DNA of 64,000 bases. Source: Paracoccus hibiscisoli. GTDB taxonomy: Bacteria; Pseudomonadota; Alphaproteobacteria; Rhodobacterales; Rhodobacteraceae. Shown piece after piece: positions 37,060-46,061 of this stretch. Under the pieces are notes generated by a model. The model had not been told where the DNA came from, did no database searches, and was given only the letters and a program-made list of their open reading frames with translations. The DNA lies in assembly GCF_005048265.1 (NCBI RefSeq), contig NZ_SUNH01000010.1:96779-160778 (forward strand), given 5' to 3'. Numbering within the stretch: position 1 is the stretch's first letter; each line of letters opens with the position of its first letter. The position numbers and the translations under genes are program-made.

Positions 37060-38178
37060 ATGGACAACACCTCTTTCGATATCTTCCTGGTCGCCACGCC
37101 CGGTCTTGAGGCGCCCTTGGCGGCCGAGGCTGCGGCGCTTGGCTGGCAGCCCGTGATCCAGCCCGGCGGCGTGACCGTCCAGGGTGGCTGGACCGATGTG
37201 TGGCGCGCGAACCTGTGCCTGCGCGGGGCGACGCGCGTCCTGGCGCGGATCGGCGGGTTCCGCGCCATGCACCTGGCCCAGCTGGACAAGCGCGCGCGCA
37301 AGTTCCCCTGGGGCGATCTGCTGCCCAAGGATATCCCGATCCGGGTCGAGAGCGTCTGCCGCGCATCCAAGATCTATCACGCCGGCGCCGCCACGCAGCG
37401 CATCGAACGCGCCATCACCGAGGAGCTGGGCGCCCCCCTCGCGCAGCCGTCGGACAGCGGCCCCGCGATCACCGTCAAGGCGCGGATCGAGGATGATCTG
37501 GTCACCTTCAGCCTGGATACGACCGGCGAATCGCTGCACAAGCGCGGCCACAAGGAGGCCGTCGCCAAGGCCCCCATGCGCGAGACCATGGCCGCGATGT
37601 TCCTGGCCGAGATGGGCTATGACGGCAGCCAGCCGGTGCTGGACCCGATGTGCGGTTCGGGCACCTTCCTGCTGGAGGCGGCCGAGATCGCCCTTGGCCT
37701 GCTGCCCGGCCGCAGCCGCGGCTTTGCCTTTCAGCGCTTTGCCAATTACGACGCGGCCGTCTTTGCGCGGCTGAACGCGGCCCCCGCGGCGCGCGACCTG
37801 CCCGTGCGGTTCATGGGATTCGACCGCGACCCCGGCGCGATCCGCATGAGCGAGGCGAATGCCGCCCGCGCGGGCGTGAGTGCCGTGACGCGGTTCCAGG
37901 CCGGGCAGGTCACCGACCTGCAGCGCCCGGACGGGCCGCCCGGCATCGTGATCGTGAACCCGCCCTATGGCGCGCGGATCGGCAACAAGGGCCCGCTGTT
38001 CGGCCTGCACGGCCAGATGGCCGCGGTCTTTCGCGAACGGTTCCAGGGCTGGCGCATCGGCATCGTCACCTCGGAGGCGGGGCTGGCCAAGGCCACCGCC
38101 CTGCCGTGGAAGGCGCCCGGACCCATCGTCGCGCATGGCGGGCTGAAGGTCCGCCTGTGGCAGACCGGCCCGCTTTAG
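37060..38178 (+). CDS. THUMP-domain class I SAM-dependent RNA methyltransferase
   Basis: This 372-aa protein resembles the N-terminal methyltransferase half of RlmL (YcbY/Trm11 group). The THUMP region covers about residues 5-155. A Rossmann methyltransferase follows, with SAM motif VLDPMCGSGTFLLEAAEIA near residue 190 and catalytic NPPYG near residue 300, which implies N2-guanine methylation of RNA. The exact target, rRNA G2445 or tRNA, is not certain. The stop TAG overlaps the dcd stop TAA by four positions in convergent order. Confidence 0.9.
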   Translation: MDNTSFDIFLVATPGLEAPLAAEAAALGWQPVIQPGGVTVQGGWTDVWRANLCLRGATRVLARIGGFRAMHLAQLDKRARKFPWGDLLPKDIPIRVESVCRASKIYHAGAATQRIERAITEELGAPLAQPSDSGPAITVKARIEDDLVTFSLDTTGESLHKRGHKEAVAKAPMRETMAAMFLAEMGYDGSQPVLDPMCGSGTFLLEAAEIALGLLPGRSRGFAFQRFANYDAAVFARLNAAPAARDLPVRFMGFDRDPGAIRMSEANAARAGVSAVTRFQAGQVTDLQRPDGPPGIVIVNPPYGARIGNKGPLFGLHGQMAAVFRERFQGWRIGIVTSEAGLAKATALPWKAPGPIVAHGGLKVRLWQTGPL

Positions 38179-39245
38179 CGGAACTGCTTGGCCAGCTTCA
38201 GGCCCTGGCCCTGATAGTTCGACCGAATTCCCTCGCCGTACAGACGCTCGGGGCGGGTGGACATGCGCTCATAGACCAGGCGGCCGACGGTCTGGCCGTG
38301 TTCCAGCACGAAGGGCGCCTCGTGGCAGCGCACCTCAAGAACGCCGCGCGCGCCGTGCCCCTCATCGCCGATGCCGAAGCCCGGATCGAAAAAGCCCGCG
38401 TAATGCACCCGAAATTCGCCGACCATCGCCAGATAGGGGGCCATCTCGGCCGCGTAATCGGCGGGAATCGCCACTGATTCGCGGCTGACCAGAATGTAGA
38501 AGGCGCCGGGGTCCAGAATCAGCCGCCCCTCGGTGCTGTGCAGCTCGTCCCAGAATTCGGCGGCGGGATAGGCGCCGATCCGGTCCAGGTCGATCACCCC
38601 GCTATGCGGCCGTGCGCGATAGCCGACCAGATCGCCCTTGGCGGGCCGCAGATCGACCGAAAAGCCCAGGCCCTGATCGATCAGCGCCGGCGCGCCGCCC
38701 ACCAGCGGCTGCTCTGCATGCAGGGCGGTCAGGTCGCTGTCCGACAGGACCGCCTGTCCCCGGCGCAGGCGCAGCTGGTTCAGGCGCATGCCGGGCCGGA
38801 CCAGCACCGAAAAGCTGCGCGGACAGATCTCGGCATAAAGCGGGCCGTCATAGCCCTCGGGCAGGCGGTCGAATTCGGTGCCGTCATCGGTCACCAGCCG
38901 GGTCAGCAGGTCCAGCCGCCCGGTCGAGGATTTGGCATTGGCCACCGCCGACAGGCCCGCGGGCAGGGCGATTCGCTCCTGCAGCGGAATCAGATAGACA
39001 CAGCCGCGTTCCAGCACGGCGCCCTGGGTCAGGTCCATCTGGTGCATCTGGAAATCGGCCAGCCGGTCCGCGATGCGCCGCCCGCGCCCGGCCAGAAAGC
39101 TGGCGCGCAGGCGATAGGCGGTGGTGCCAAGGCGCAGGTCCAGGCTGGCGGGCTGGATCTGTTCGGCGGTCACGGGGGCATCGGCGCGGATCACGCCCCG
39201 GTCGATCAGGTCGCGGATATCGCTGTCGGGCAGAACGCCATTCAT
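38175..39245 (-). CDS. dcd: 2'-deoxycytidine 5'-triphosphate deaminase, long type
   Basis: This makes dUTP from dCTP, feeding dTMP synthesis. At 356 aa it is about twice the length of E. coli Dcd and looks like the alphaproteobacterial long form with two trimeric dUTPase-like halves. The N-terminal half contains IQPASLDLRLG and KSSTGRLDL, and the C-terminal half FWDELHSTEGRLILDPGAFYILVSRE and PGFG. The ATG at 39245 follows AGGGG. It ends in a shared TTAG with the methyltransferase gene. Confidence 0.9.
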   Translation of the reverse strand: MNGVLPDSDIRDLIDRGVIRADAPVTAEQIQPASLDLRLGTTAYRLRASFLAGRGRRIADRLADFQMHQMDLTQGAVLERGCVYLIPLQERIALPAGLSAVANAKSSTGRLDLLTRLVTDDGTEFDRLPEGYDGPLYAEICPRSFSVLVRPGMRLNQLRLRRGQAVLSDSDLTALHAEQPLVGGAPALIDQGLGFSVDLRPAKGDLVGYRARPHSGVIDLDRIGAYPAAEFWDELHSTEGRLILDPGAFYILVSRESVAIPADYAAEMAPYLAMVGEFRVHYAGFFDPGFGIGDEGHGARGVLEVRCHEAPFVLEHGQTVGRLVYERMSTRPERLYGEGIRSNYQGQGLKLAKQFR

Positions 39246-39279
39246 GTCGGAGACCCCTGATGCAGGTGGGGGATAAGGG

Positions 39280-39311
39280 AAACGCCCATCCTTGAAAAAG
39301 GATGGGCGTTT
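39280..39311 (-). terminator. Terminator after tRNA-Pro, possibly bidirectional
   Basis: A perfect 14-bp stem AAACGCCCATCCTT/AAGGATGGGCGTTT with a 4-nt loop starts 6 bp after the tRNA 3' end. Its outer TTT forms the start of a T-tract on either strand. Confidence 0.85.
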
Positions 39312-39317
39312 TCGGAA

Positions 39318-39395
39318 TGGTCGGGCCGGAGAGATTCGAACTCTCGGCCTTCCGCCCCCCAGACGGACGCGCTAACCAGGCTGCGCCACGGCCCG
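39318..39395 (-). tRNA. tRNA-Pro (GGG)
   Basis: All arms fold on the minus strand: acceptor CGGGCCG/CGGCCCG, D arm GCGC...GCGC, anticodon arm TCCGT/GCGGA around the loop CTGGGGG (anticodon GGG, reading CCC), 5-nt variable region, and T arm GAGAG-TTCGAAT-CTCTC. The discriminator is A and CCA is encoded at 39320-39318. A strong hairpin terminator follows. Confidence 0.96.
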
Positions 39396-39474
39396 ACGCG
39401 CATCGTATAGAGCGATCCGGCAGGCCAGCACAAGGCCTTCGGGGCGGAAATCTTTGCCAAATCGCAATGACCTG

Positions 39475-39927
39475 TCAGGACAGGCGCAACATGGCCCGCG
39501 CCAGTCGAAACGCCGTGGGTTGCGCGGCCGGCCAGCGGGCATCGGCGGGCGACATGCGCTGCAGATGGTCGGCCAGGGCGGTCAGACGGGCCAACCAGGT
39601 GGGGGTGCGGTCGGGGCGGGTCTCAGCACCTGCGGGTTGAAGGCGGCGTTCCAGCAGTGCCACGCCGCGTGCGCGCACGGCCTGACCCCGGTCGACGGCG
39701 ATCTGGCGCACGGCGCCGCGGATGGTCAGCCCCTCGTCACGCAGCAGCACGCAGATGCCTGCGGCCAGATCGACATCGGCGGGGCGGTAATACCGTCGGC
39801 CATCGGGACGCTTCATGGGTTTGAGCGCGGAAAACTGCGTCTCCCAATAGCGCAGGACATGGGGCGCAACGCCGATCATCCCGGCCACTTCGCCGATGGA
39901 CCGAAAGGCCTCTGCGCCCTTTGCCAT
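39475..39927 (-). CDS. MerR family transcriptional regulator
   Basis: A 150-aa MerR-like protein with the N-terminal winged HTH (FRSIGEVAGMIGVAPHVLRYWETQF) and the wing segment RPDGRRYYRPADV. Its C-terminal part has no cysteines or effector domain I can name. It sits 15 bp after ihfA, an arrangement seen across Alphaproteobacteria. Its targets are unknown. Confidence 0.92.
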   Translation of the reverse strand: MAKGAEAFRSIGEVAGMIGVAPHVLRYWETQFSALKPMKRPDGRRYYRPADVDLAAGICVLLRDEGLTIRGAVRQIAVDRGQAVRARGVALLERRLQPAGAETRPDRTPTWLARLTALADHLQRMSPADARWPAAQPTAFRLARAMLRLS

Positions 39928-39941
39928 GCGCCGGGCGGCCC

Positions 39942-40244
39942 CTAGCGCTTGTTGCCGGCTGCCACGCGATCCTTCATCAGGTGCGAGGGCCGGAAGGACA
40001 GCACCCGGCGCGGGGTGATGGGCACCTCTTCGCCGGTCTTGGGGTTGCGCCCGATTCGTTCATTCTTGTCGCGGACCGAGAAGGTACCAAAGGACGATAT
40101 CTTCACCTGCTCGCCGCGCACCAGCGCATCAGAGATGTGGTCCAGCACGCTTTCGACCAGCTGTGCGGATTCGTGGCGGGACAGACCGACGTCGCGAAAT
40201 ACCGCTTCGGCCAAATCCATCCGGGTCAAGGTCTTGTCGCCCAT
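39942..40244 (-). CDS. ihfA: Integration host factor subunit alpha
   Basis: IHF-alpha pairs with IHF-beta to bend DNA at specific sites. The 100-aa protein has the HU/IHF core with the DNA-binding arm [17 protein letters not shown] followed by LSFRPS. The start is the ATG at 40244 ([10 protein letters not shown]), preceded by AGAGGATC; the longer frame is not needed. It follows fabH and precedes merR. Confidence 0.96.
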   Translation of the reverse strand: MGDKTLTRMDLAEAVFRDVGLSRHESAQLVESVLDHISDALVRGEQVKISSFGTFSVRDKNERIGRNPKTGEEVPITPRRVLSFRPSHLMKDRVAAGNKR

Positions 40245-40303
40245 GGTGATCCTCTTGAATGCGGGAAGGATGGTCGGATTTCCCGTGCCTGTCAACGAAG
40301 ACC

Positions 40304-40323
40304 GCGGGGAAATCGTTCCCCGC
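40304..40323 (-). terminator. Hairpin between fabH and ihfA
   Basis: A perfect 8-bp stem GCGGGGAA/TTCCCCGC with loop ATCG lies in the 151-bp gap. There is no clear U-tract on either strand, so it may only attenuate or protect the plsX-fabH mRNA end. Confidence 0.5.
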
Positions 40324-40395
40324 CCGATACTTGTCAGCGCGACAGGCGCCGTAGTGGACCGTCGAGGCCGGGCGGGCAGGGCCGCCCGAAGCGGG

Positions 40396-41370
40396 TCACC
40401 AGCGCAGGACGACCGATCCCCAGCTGAGCCCGCCGCCGATCGCCTCGGTGACGATCAGCTGGCCGGGTTTGAACCGCCCCTCGCCATCGGCGACCGACAG
40501 GGCCAGCGGGATCGACGCGGCCGAGGTGTTGCCGTGATCGGCCACGGTCAGCACGACCTTTTCCATCGGCAGCTGCATGCGCTGCGCGGTGGCGGTGATG
40601 ATGCGCATGTTCGCCTGATGCGGGACCAGCCAGTCGACATCGGCCCCGGTCAACCCGGCCTTGTCCAGCGCGGTATGCGCCGTCTTGGCCAGCTTTTCGA
40701 CTGCGTGGCGGAACACCAGGTTGCCCTGCATCCGCAGCTGCCCGGCCGTCCCGGTCGAGGACACGCCGCCATCGACGTAAAGCAGGTCGCGATAGGTGCC
40801 GTCGCTGTTGAGATCGCTGGACAGGATGCCCCGGTCGTCGCTGGTCCCGGCGCCCTCCTGGGCCTCCAGGATCACCGCACCGGCGCCGTCGCCGAACAGC
40901 ACGCAGGTGCCGCGGTCGGTCCAGTCCATGATGCGAGAGAACGTCTCGGCGCCGATCACCAGGATGCGGTCGGCCTGGCGCGCCTGGATCATCGCATCCG
41001 CATTGGCCAGCGCAAAGACAAAGCCCGCGCAGACTGCCTGCACGTCATAGGCAAAGCCGCGCGACATGCCCAGGCCCGCCTGGACCATGGTCGCGACGGC
41101 GGGAAAGGTGAAATCGGGGGTGGAGGTCGCCAGCACGATTCCATCGATATCGGCGGCAGTCAGACCGGCGCGGTCCAGCGCGGCGCGGGCCGCGCGGATC
41201 GCCAGATGGCTGGTGTTCTGACCCTCGGCCGCGAAATGGCGCCGTTCGATCCCGGTGCGCGAGCGGATCCATTCGTCGGTGGTCTCCAGCTGACCCTCGA
41301 ACCAGCTGTTCTCGACGATGCGTTCGGGCAGGTAATGGCCGGTGCCGCGGATGACCGAACGTCGGGTCAC
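40396..41370 (-). CDS. fabH: 3-oxoacyl-ACP synthase III
   Basis: FabH condenses acetyl-CoA with malonyl-ACP to start fatty acid synthesis. The catalytic triad is visible: Cys in [12 protein letters not shown] (about residue 113), His in PHQANMRI, Asn in GNTSAAS. It has 324 aa. The start is a GTG at 41370 that overlaps the plsX stop (GTGA), so translation is coupled to plsX. Confidence 0.96.
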   Translation of the reverse strand: MTRRSVIRGTGHYLPERIVENSWFEGQLETTDEWIRSRTGIERRHFAAEGQNTSHLAIRAARAALDRAGLTAADIDGIVLATSTPDFTFPAVATMVQAGLGMSRGFAYDVQAVCAGFVFALANADAMIQARQADRILVIGAETFSRIMDWTDRGTCVLFGDGAGAVILEAQEGAGTSDDRGILSSDLNSDGTYRDLLYVDGGVSSTGTAGQLRMQGNLVFRHAVEKLAKTAHTALDKAGLTGADVDWLVPHQANMRIITATAQRMQLPMEKVVLTVADHGNTSAASIPLALSVADGEGRFKPGQLIVTEAIGGGLSWGSVVLRW

Positions 41371-42473
41371 GAGGATGCTCCTGTCTCGGCCGCGCTAGCC
41401 GATGCTGCGGCGCCTTGGGCCACGCGGGCGGCAAGGCGGTCCTGAAAGCCTGATTCGGCAAGGGTGAAGGCCAGCTTGATCGCGGCGGACACGCCGGTCG
41501 AATCGGCGGAACCATGCGATTTGACGACCGTCCCGTTCAGACCCAGAAAGATGCCGCCATTGACGCGGCGGGGGTCGATGCGCTTTTGCAGGCGCTTGAG
41601 CGAGGTCATGGCCAGAAGGGCCGCAAATTTCGACATGATGGAATTGGAAAAGGCGTCCTTGAGGAAATCGCCCACAAGCTTGGCCACGCCCTCGCCGGTC
41701 TTCAAGGCGACGTTGCCGGTAAACCCGTCCGTCACGATCACATCCACGCGGGCCGAGGGCAGATCGCCCCCCTCAACAAAGCCGACATAGGTGAAGTTGC
41801 CGGCGGCTGCGGCCTCGATCAGGTCATGGGCCTGCTTCAGCTCGGCCCGGCCCTTGTGTTCCTCGGTGCCCACGTTCAGCAGGCCGACGCGCGGCAGGTC
41901 CAGCCCCAGTCCGTTGCGGGCATAGGACGCGCCCATCAGCGCATATTGCAGAAGGTCATGGGCATCGGCGCGGATATCGGCGCCCACATCCAGCAGGATG
42001 TTGAACCCCTGCGGGTTGCGCGACGGCCACAGGCAGGCGATGGCGGGACGGTTCACACCCGGCAGCTTGCGCAGGCGCAGCATCGACAGCGCCATCAGCG
42101 CGCCGGTATTACCACAGGACACGGCGACCCGCGCCTCGCCCCGCTTGACCGATTCCAGCGCGGACCACATCGACGTGCCCTCGCCCTTGCGGACGATCTG
42201 GCTGGGCTTGTCATGCATGGTGACGACGCCACCCGCGTGACGGATGTCGCACCGACCCGCCAGCACCTTGCGGCGCGCGATCAGACCCTCCAGCACCGCC
42301 TGATCGCCATGGACGATAAAGCGGACCTCGGGGTTCTTCTCGGCGCTTTCGGCCATGCCGGCGACAACGACCGAGGGGCCGCGATCTCCACCCATGGCGT
42401 CAACCGAAATCACCACGCTGCCCCCGGTTTCGGGCGCGCGCGGTGTCGGCGTGCTTGCGTTCGGAACGGTCAT
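41367..42473 (-). CDS. plsX: Phosphate acyltransferase PlsX
   Basis: PlsX makes acyl-phosphate from acyl-ACP for phospholipid synthesis. The N-terminal signature VVISVDAMGGDRGPSVV and the later GNTGALMALSM are clear. The ATG at 42473 is used; a TTG one codon upstream is in frame. 368 aa. Order rpmF-plsX-fabH-ihfA on one strand is the classic alphaproteobacterial lipid operon. Confidence 0.96.
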   Translation of the reverse strand: MTVPNASTPTPRAPETGGSVVISVDAMGGDRGPSVVVAGMAESAEKNPEVRFIVHGDQAVLEGLIARRKVLAGRCDIRHAGGVVTMHDKPSQIVRKGEGTSMWSALESVKRGEARVAVSCGNTGALMALSMLRLRKLPGVNRPAIACLWPSRNPQGFNILLDVGADIRADAHDLLQYALMGASYARNGLGLDLPRVGLLNVGTEEHKGRAELKQAHDLIEAAAAGNFTYVGFVEGGDLPSARVDVIVTDGFTGNVALKTGEGVAKLVGDFLKDAFSNSIMSKFAALLAMTSLKRLQKRIDPRRVNGGIFLGLNGTVVKSHGSADSTGVSAAIKLAFTLAESGFQDRLAARVAQGAAASASAAETGASS

Positions 42474-42495
42474 CAACAGGCGCCGCGTGCCGAAA

Positions 42496-42702
42496 TCAGG
42501 CCGCGTCGTCGTCCAGGTCGATCTCGTTCGCCTTCGCGATCACTTCGCGATCGGCATAGTGGCCGCAGGACGGGCACACGTGATGCGGACGCTTCAGCTC
42601 GCCGCAGTTGGAGCATTCGTTCGGGTTGCCCGCGACCAGCGCATCATGCGCACGGCGCATGTTGCGCTTGGACCGGGTTACGCGATTCTGAGGGACAGCC
42701 AT
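42496..42702 (-). CDS. rpmF: 50S ribosomal protein L32
   Basis: L32 is seen from its N-terminus [20 protein letters not shown] and the zinc ribbon [18 protein letters not shown], so this is the zinc-binding form. 68 aa. A good Shine-Dalgarno sequence (GAGGTG) precedes the ATG at 42702. It begins the rpmF-plsX-fabH run; a possible promoter (TTTACG-N16-CATAGC) lies about 30-60 bp upstream. Confidence 0.97.
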   Translation of the reverse strand: MAVPQNRVTRSKRNMRRAHDALVAGNPNECSNCGELKRPHHVCPSCGHYADREVIAKANEIDLDDDAA

Positions 42703-42942
42703 GTCACCACCTCGGTTGTCAGGGTGCTGCGCCGCGACGCTATGGCACCAGATTTGAATTCGTAAATGAACCGCGCAGATACGCGATGGCGGTCCTGCCC
42801 GCAAGCCCCGAAGGCGCGGGAGGGCCGCAATTGCGCCACGATCCGGCCTCATTTGGCGCAAAACCGCCCCGATTGCGCCCCCCGACCCGGCCCGCGCGGT
42901 CATTTCGCGCCCGTGCTGTGGCCCGGGGGCCACGCCCGGCGG

Positions 42943-43485
42943 TCAGGATTCGTCCGACCGGCCCCCCAGCAGCTTGTCCAGACCGGCAAAGGGCCGGCGC
43001 GTGTCGGTGGCCTCGGCTTCGGGGGCGGTGGTTTGCAGCGATGCGCCCTCCGCGCGCGGGTATTCGGGCAGGGCCAGCGACAGCGCCTCGATCATGATGG
43101 CGGTCAGGTCGATGAAATTGCCCAAGGGCTCCAGCGTCTCGTCCGGCATCTCGACCTCGTCGCCCTCGGGCGCGGTCACATGAGGAGAGAACTGGATGCG
43201 GACCTTGTCGGTCACATGCGTGCGCACGGGTTTCAGCGTGACCACGCAGGGCTGGGTCACCCGCGCCGCCAGATCACCGGTCAGCAGCCAGCCGTCCGTC
43301 CCCTGAGCGCGGACCTGGCCGCGGAAATCCAGACGCGACAGGGCGTCGATGCCCAGCTCGGTCGCGATGGCCGCGCAGACCTGATCGTCGGGACGCAGAT
43401 GAAAGGGTGTCGCGCTGTTGGGGTTCAGATGGGCCACGCGCAGGCGTTGCGGATGTCGGTCGGGATGCAGGTCGGGGGATGTCAT
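42943..43485 (-). CDS. yceD: DUF177 / YceD family protein
   Basis: A 180-aa YceD-like protein, linked in other bacteria and plants to 23S rRNA accumulation. The family core is FRGQVRAQGTDGWLLTGDLAARVTQPCVVTLKPV near residues 55-90, with a later acidic region and NFIDLTAIMIEALSLALP. It lies upstream of rpmF on the same strand, the standard pairing, but a 240-bp gap here separates them. That gap holds a GTGGCCC/GGGCCAC palindrome after the yceD stop. Confidence 0.88.
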   Translation of the reverse strand: MTSPDLHPDRHPQRLRVAHLNPNSATPFHLRPDDQVCAAIATELGIDALSRLDFRGQVRAQGTDGWLLTGDLAARVTQPCVVTLKPVRTHVTDKVRIQFSPHVTAPEGDEVEMPDETLEPLGNFIDLTAIMIEALSLALPEYPRAEGASLQTTAPEAEATDTRRPFAGLDKLLGGRSDES

Positions 43486-43606
43486 GGGGCCTCGGGCGAT
43501 GGGGCGCGGCGGGGCCGGGCCGGTCGGATTGATATTCTTGAGCAGGGTGGCCGAGTTTGCTAGGCAGGGCGGGCCGCGTCAACCGCCCCAAGGAGGGAAC
43601 CCGCCC

Positions 43607-44056
43607 ATGACCGCCATCAGAACCCTGATGACACTGGCGTTTCTGGCTGTCCTCGGGCTGGTCGCCTGTGCACCCATCGAACGCAATCACGGCTATGTCC
43701 CCCCGGATCTGGAGCTGGCGCAGGTCGTGCCGGGCCAGACCACCATGGACGATCTGCCCGGCCTGATCGGCCGCCCCTCGGCGCAGGGGCTGCTGACGGG
43801 ATCGGGGTGGTACTATGTCGGATCGCGCTGGCTCCGCCTTGGCCCCGCCGCCCCGCAGGAGATCGACCGCAGGGTCGTCGCCATCTCGTTCGCGCCCTCG
43901 GGCGTGGTCAGCAATGTCGAGACCTTCGGCCTGGAGCGGGGCCGCGTCGTGACCCTGTCGCGCCGCGTGACCGACGGCTCCGTGACCGAGATCAGCGTGA
44001 TCGGCCAGCTGCTGGGCAATCTGGGCAACTTCCAGGCGGGCGACTTCATCGAATAG
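43607..44056 (+). CDS. bamE: BamE/SmpA-OmlA outer-membrane lipoprotein
   Basis: BamE is an accessory lipoprotein of the BAM complex that inserts outer-membrane beta-barrels. The 149-aa protein has a lipoprotein signal with lipobox LVAC (Cys near residue 20) and the SmpA/OmlA fold with GQTTMDDLPGLIGRP and GWYYVG. The ATG at 43607 has AAGGAGGG upstream. The gene end carries a 16-bp tandem duplication that includes the stop codon. It is divergent from yceD. Confidence 0.9.
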   Translation: MTAIRTLMTLAFLAVLGLVACAPIERNHGYVPPDLELAQVVPGQTTMDDLPGLIGRPSAQGLLTGSGWYYVGSRWLRLGPAAPQEIDRRVVAISFAPSGVVSNVETFGLERGRVVTLSRRVTDGSVTEISVIGQLLGNLGNFQAGDFIE

Positions 44057-44078
44057 GGCCCCCATCGAATAGGCCCCC
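44047..44078 (+). repeat. 16-bp tandem duplication over the bamE stop codon
   Basis: CATCGAATAGGGCCCC (44047-44062) is followed at once by CATCGAATAGGCCCCC (44063-44078). The unit includes the last codons and TAG stop of bamE, and the second unit supplies the left arm of the downstream hairpin. Confidence 0.85.
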
Positions 44079-44092
44079 ATGTCCGGGGGGCC
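44072..44092. terminator. Hairpin between convergent bamE and serine hydrolase
   Basis: GGCCCCC/GGGGGCC, 7-bp stem with a 7-nt loop, between convergent stops. No T-tract. Confidence 0.55.
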
Positions 44093-44107
44093 ATCGGCGG
44101 GGGCGGC

Positions 44108-45118
44108 TCAGACCGCCGCCGCGATCCGGTCGGCCAGCCGGTGCAGCTGGTCGCGGTGTCCCGTGCGCCCCGACGGCAGGTCCGGGTCCGAGGTCATCGC
44201 GATGGCCATCGCGGGCTGCCTGCGCGTTGCGGGGAACACATAGATCATCTGCCCGCCATAGCCCCAGCCATAGCGCACGTCGCGCCCGCCCATCCGGCCC
44301 AGGAACCAGCCATAGCCATAGCCCTGCCCGCTGAAGATGCTGGCGGTGCGACGCTGCCAGCTTTCGGCGATCCAGGCGCGGGGCACGACCTGACGGCCGC
44401 CGGCCTGGCCCTCCTGTGCATACATCGCGCCGAAGGCCAGCAGGGAGCGGGTGCTCATCGCCATCTGATTGCCGCCCAGATAGATGCCCTGCGGATCGCG
44501 GTCCCACCCGGTGATGCGGAACCCCGGCACCGGCCCCAGCCAGTCGCGCGCCACATCCAGCAGCGGGCGCCCGGTGACGCGGGTCAGGATCGCCGCAACC
44601 AGATGGGTCGAGGCGGTCGAATATTGCATCCGCGTGCCGGGGTCCTGAACGACCGGCGCGGCCAACGCGCTGCGCACCCAGTTCGGGCTGCTGACCCACC
44701 GGCCATAGTTCTGGCCCGACTGCCGCTCCAGCCCGGCTTGCATGGACAGCAGGTTGCCAAGCGTGATCCGCGCGATCCGCGGGTCCGGGTTCGCGGGCAG
44801 GTCGCTGCGCAGTAAGGGGGCCACGGGCTGATCCGCCCCCTCCAGCAGGCCGCGCCCGATGGCGATGCCCGCCAGCGCGGACACGACCGATTTCGACGCC
44901 GACTTGATGTTGGTGGGGCTGTCGGGCGTGAACCCGTTATAGCCGCGCGCGGCCAGTTCCACCCCCTGCGCACCATCCGCCCGCCACAGGGCGACGGCGC
45001 GCAGGGGGCGCATCTGTCCGGCCTCGGCCAGCAGGGGGGCAAGGCTGGCGCGGGCCAGTCGGGGGGCTGCCAGCAGGGGCAGGGCGGCGGCAGTCAGGAT
45101 GAGGGCGCGTCTTTTCAT
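44108..45118 (-). CDS. Exported serine hydrolase, beta-lactamase class C fold
   Basis: The 336-aa protein has a signal peptide (MKRRALILTAAALPLLAAP). The active-site SxxK is in SASKSVVSA near residue 76, the Tyr motif is probably YSTAS near residue 165, and the third motif lies in the GWGYGGQ region. It belongs to the serine hydrolase/class C beta-lactamase group, whose members range from DD-peptidases to esterases, so antibiotic hydrolysis should not be assumed. The start is the ATG at 45118. Confidence 0.87.
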   Translation of the reverse strand: MKRRALILTAAALPLLAAPRLARASLAPLLAEAGQMRPLRAVALWRADGAQGVELAARGYNGFTPDSPTNIKSASKSVVSALAGIAIGRGLLEGADQPVAPLLRSDLPANPDPRIARITLGNLLSMQAGLERQSGQNYGRWVSSPNWVRSALAAPVVQDPGTRMQYSTASTHLVAAILTRVTGRPLLDVARDWLGPVPGFRITGWDRDPQGIYLGGNQMAMSTRSLLAFGAMYAQEGQAGGRQVVPRAWIAESWQRRTASIFSGQGYGYGWFLGRMGGRDVRYGWGYGGQMIYVFPATRRQPAMAIAMTSDPDLPSGRTGHRDQLHRLADRIAAAV

Positions 45119-45218
45119 GCAGACAATATGGGACGGTCCGCGGCACTTGGGCAATCACGCTTGCGTGGGCGGGGCGGGGCCTTTACCCGTTGGGCCGTCC
45201 GCTTGGAAAGGTCCCGAC

Positions 45219-45977
45219 ATGAGCGCGCTGGATGATCTTGCCCCCGTTCCGTTCCACGATGCCGACGACCGGCAGCGGGCGCGGATGCTGTCGCGTCTGG
45301 CCGATACCGAACTGTCGGTCGCGTTGTTGCGCGAACCCGCCCATGACCAGGTCGAGCTGCAGATCTTTGATCTTGACGGTGTCCGCATGGCGCTGGCCTG
45401 CGACGCCGAGGACCGGCTGGCGGATTTCTTTGGCCATTCCGTGGCTTATGCGGCGCTGCCGGGGCGGGTTCTGGCCGGTCTGCTCAAGGCGGACGGGGCG
45501 GGCCTGCTGGTCAATCCGGGCCATCCGTCCGAGATGATGCTGGACGCTGCCATGCTGGACTGGCTGACCGGCGCGCTGGTGGCCGCCCCGGAGGAGGCCG
45601 AGGCCCGGCTGCGCCTGACCGCGCCCGATGCGGGCGTGGCGGCCGATCTGTCCGATGCGCTGGCCGAACGGCTGGCCGACCTGCGCGGTCTGGTCGCAGG
45701 GGCGGCGCTGGTCGGCGTCGCGGGGGCCGGGCATCTGGGGGCCGGGCATTCGGGGGCTGGGCATCTGCTGGTCATCGCGGGCGCGCCCGTGGACCGCCAG
45801 CCTGCCATCGCCAAGGCCCTGGCCGAGGCGCTGGCCTTTCTGCCGCCCCAGCCCGGCGGCGTCGACATCAGCTTTTCCGACACCGCCCCGCCACCCGGCG
45901 CGCTGCTGTTCGACCTGACGCCCCCCGCCCCCGAGGTCGAGGCTCCGCGCCCCAAGGGCCCGCCGATCCTGCGCTGA
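45219..45977 (+). CDS. SseB-domain protein
   Basis: This 252-aa cytoplasmic-looking protein matches the SseB N-terminal domain: FDLDGVRMALACDAEDRLADFFG, YAALPGRVLAGLLKADGAGLLVNPG near residues 50-105. SseB-type domains occur in proteins of unknown or varied function. Its middle carries three near-identical GAGHx pentapeptides. The ATG at 45219 is chosen; longer in-frame starts run through the divergent hydrolase promoter. Confidence 0.78.
   Translation: MSALDDLAPVPFHDADDRQRARMLSRLADTELSVALLREPAHDQVELQIFDLDGVRMALACDAEDRLADFFGHSVAYAALPGRVLAGLLKADGAGLLVNPGHPSEMMLDAAMLDWLTGALVAAPEEAEARLRLTAPDAGVAADLSDALAERLADLRGLVAGAALVGVAGAGHLGAGHSGAGHLLVIAGAPVDRQPAIAKALAEALAFLPPQPGGVDISFSDTAPPPGALLFDLTPPAPEVEAPRPKGPPILR
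45722..45766 (+). repeat. Three 15-bp tandem repeats in the SseB-like gene
   Basis: GGGGGCCGGGCATCT, GGGGGCCGGGCATTC and GGGGGCTGGGCATCT are consecutive and encode GAGHL-GAGHS-GAGHL. They are nearly identical, so recent slippage is likely. Confidence 0.9.
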
Positions 45978-46061
45978 GGCCTCCCGCCGCCCTTGCCGCC
46001 CGCGCGCCGCAGGGGGCCAAGCGCGGTTGCACAGCCCCCGGCAACCTGCGACAAACCGGCC

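Noticed and set aside
44108..45118. Reading the serine hydrolase as a beta-lactamase resistance gene
   Set aside because: The SxxK fold is shared by esterases and DD-peptidases, and no resistance context is present.
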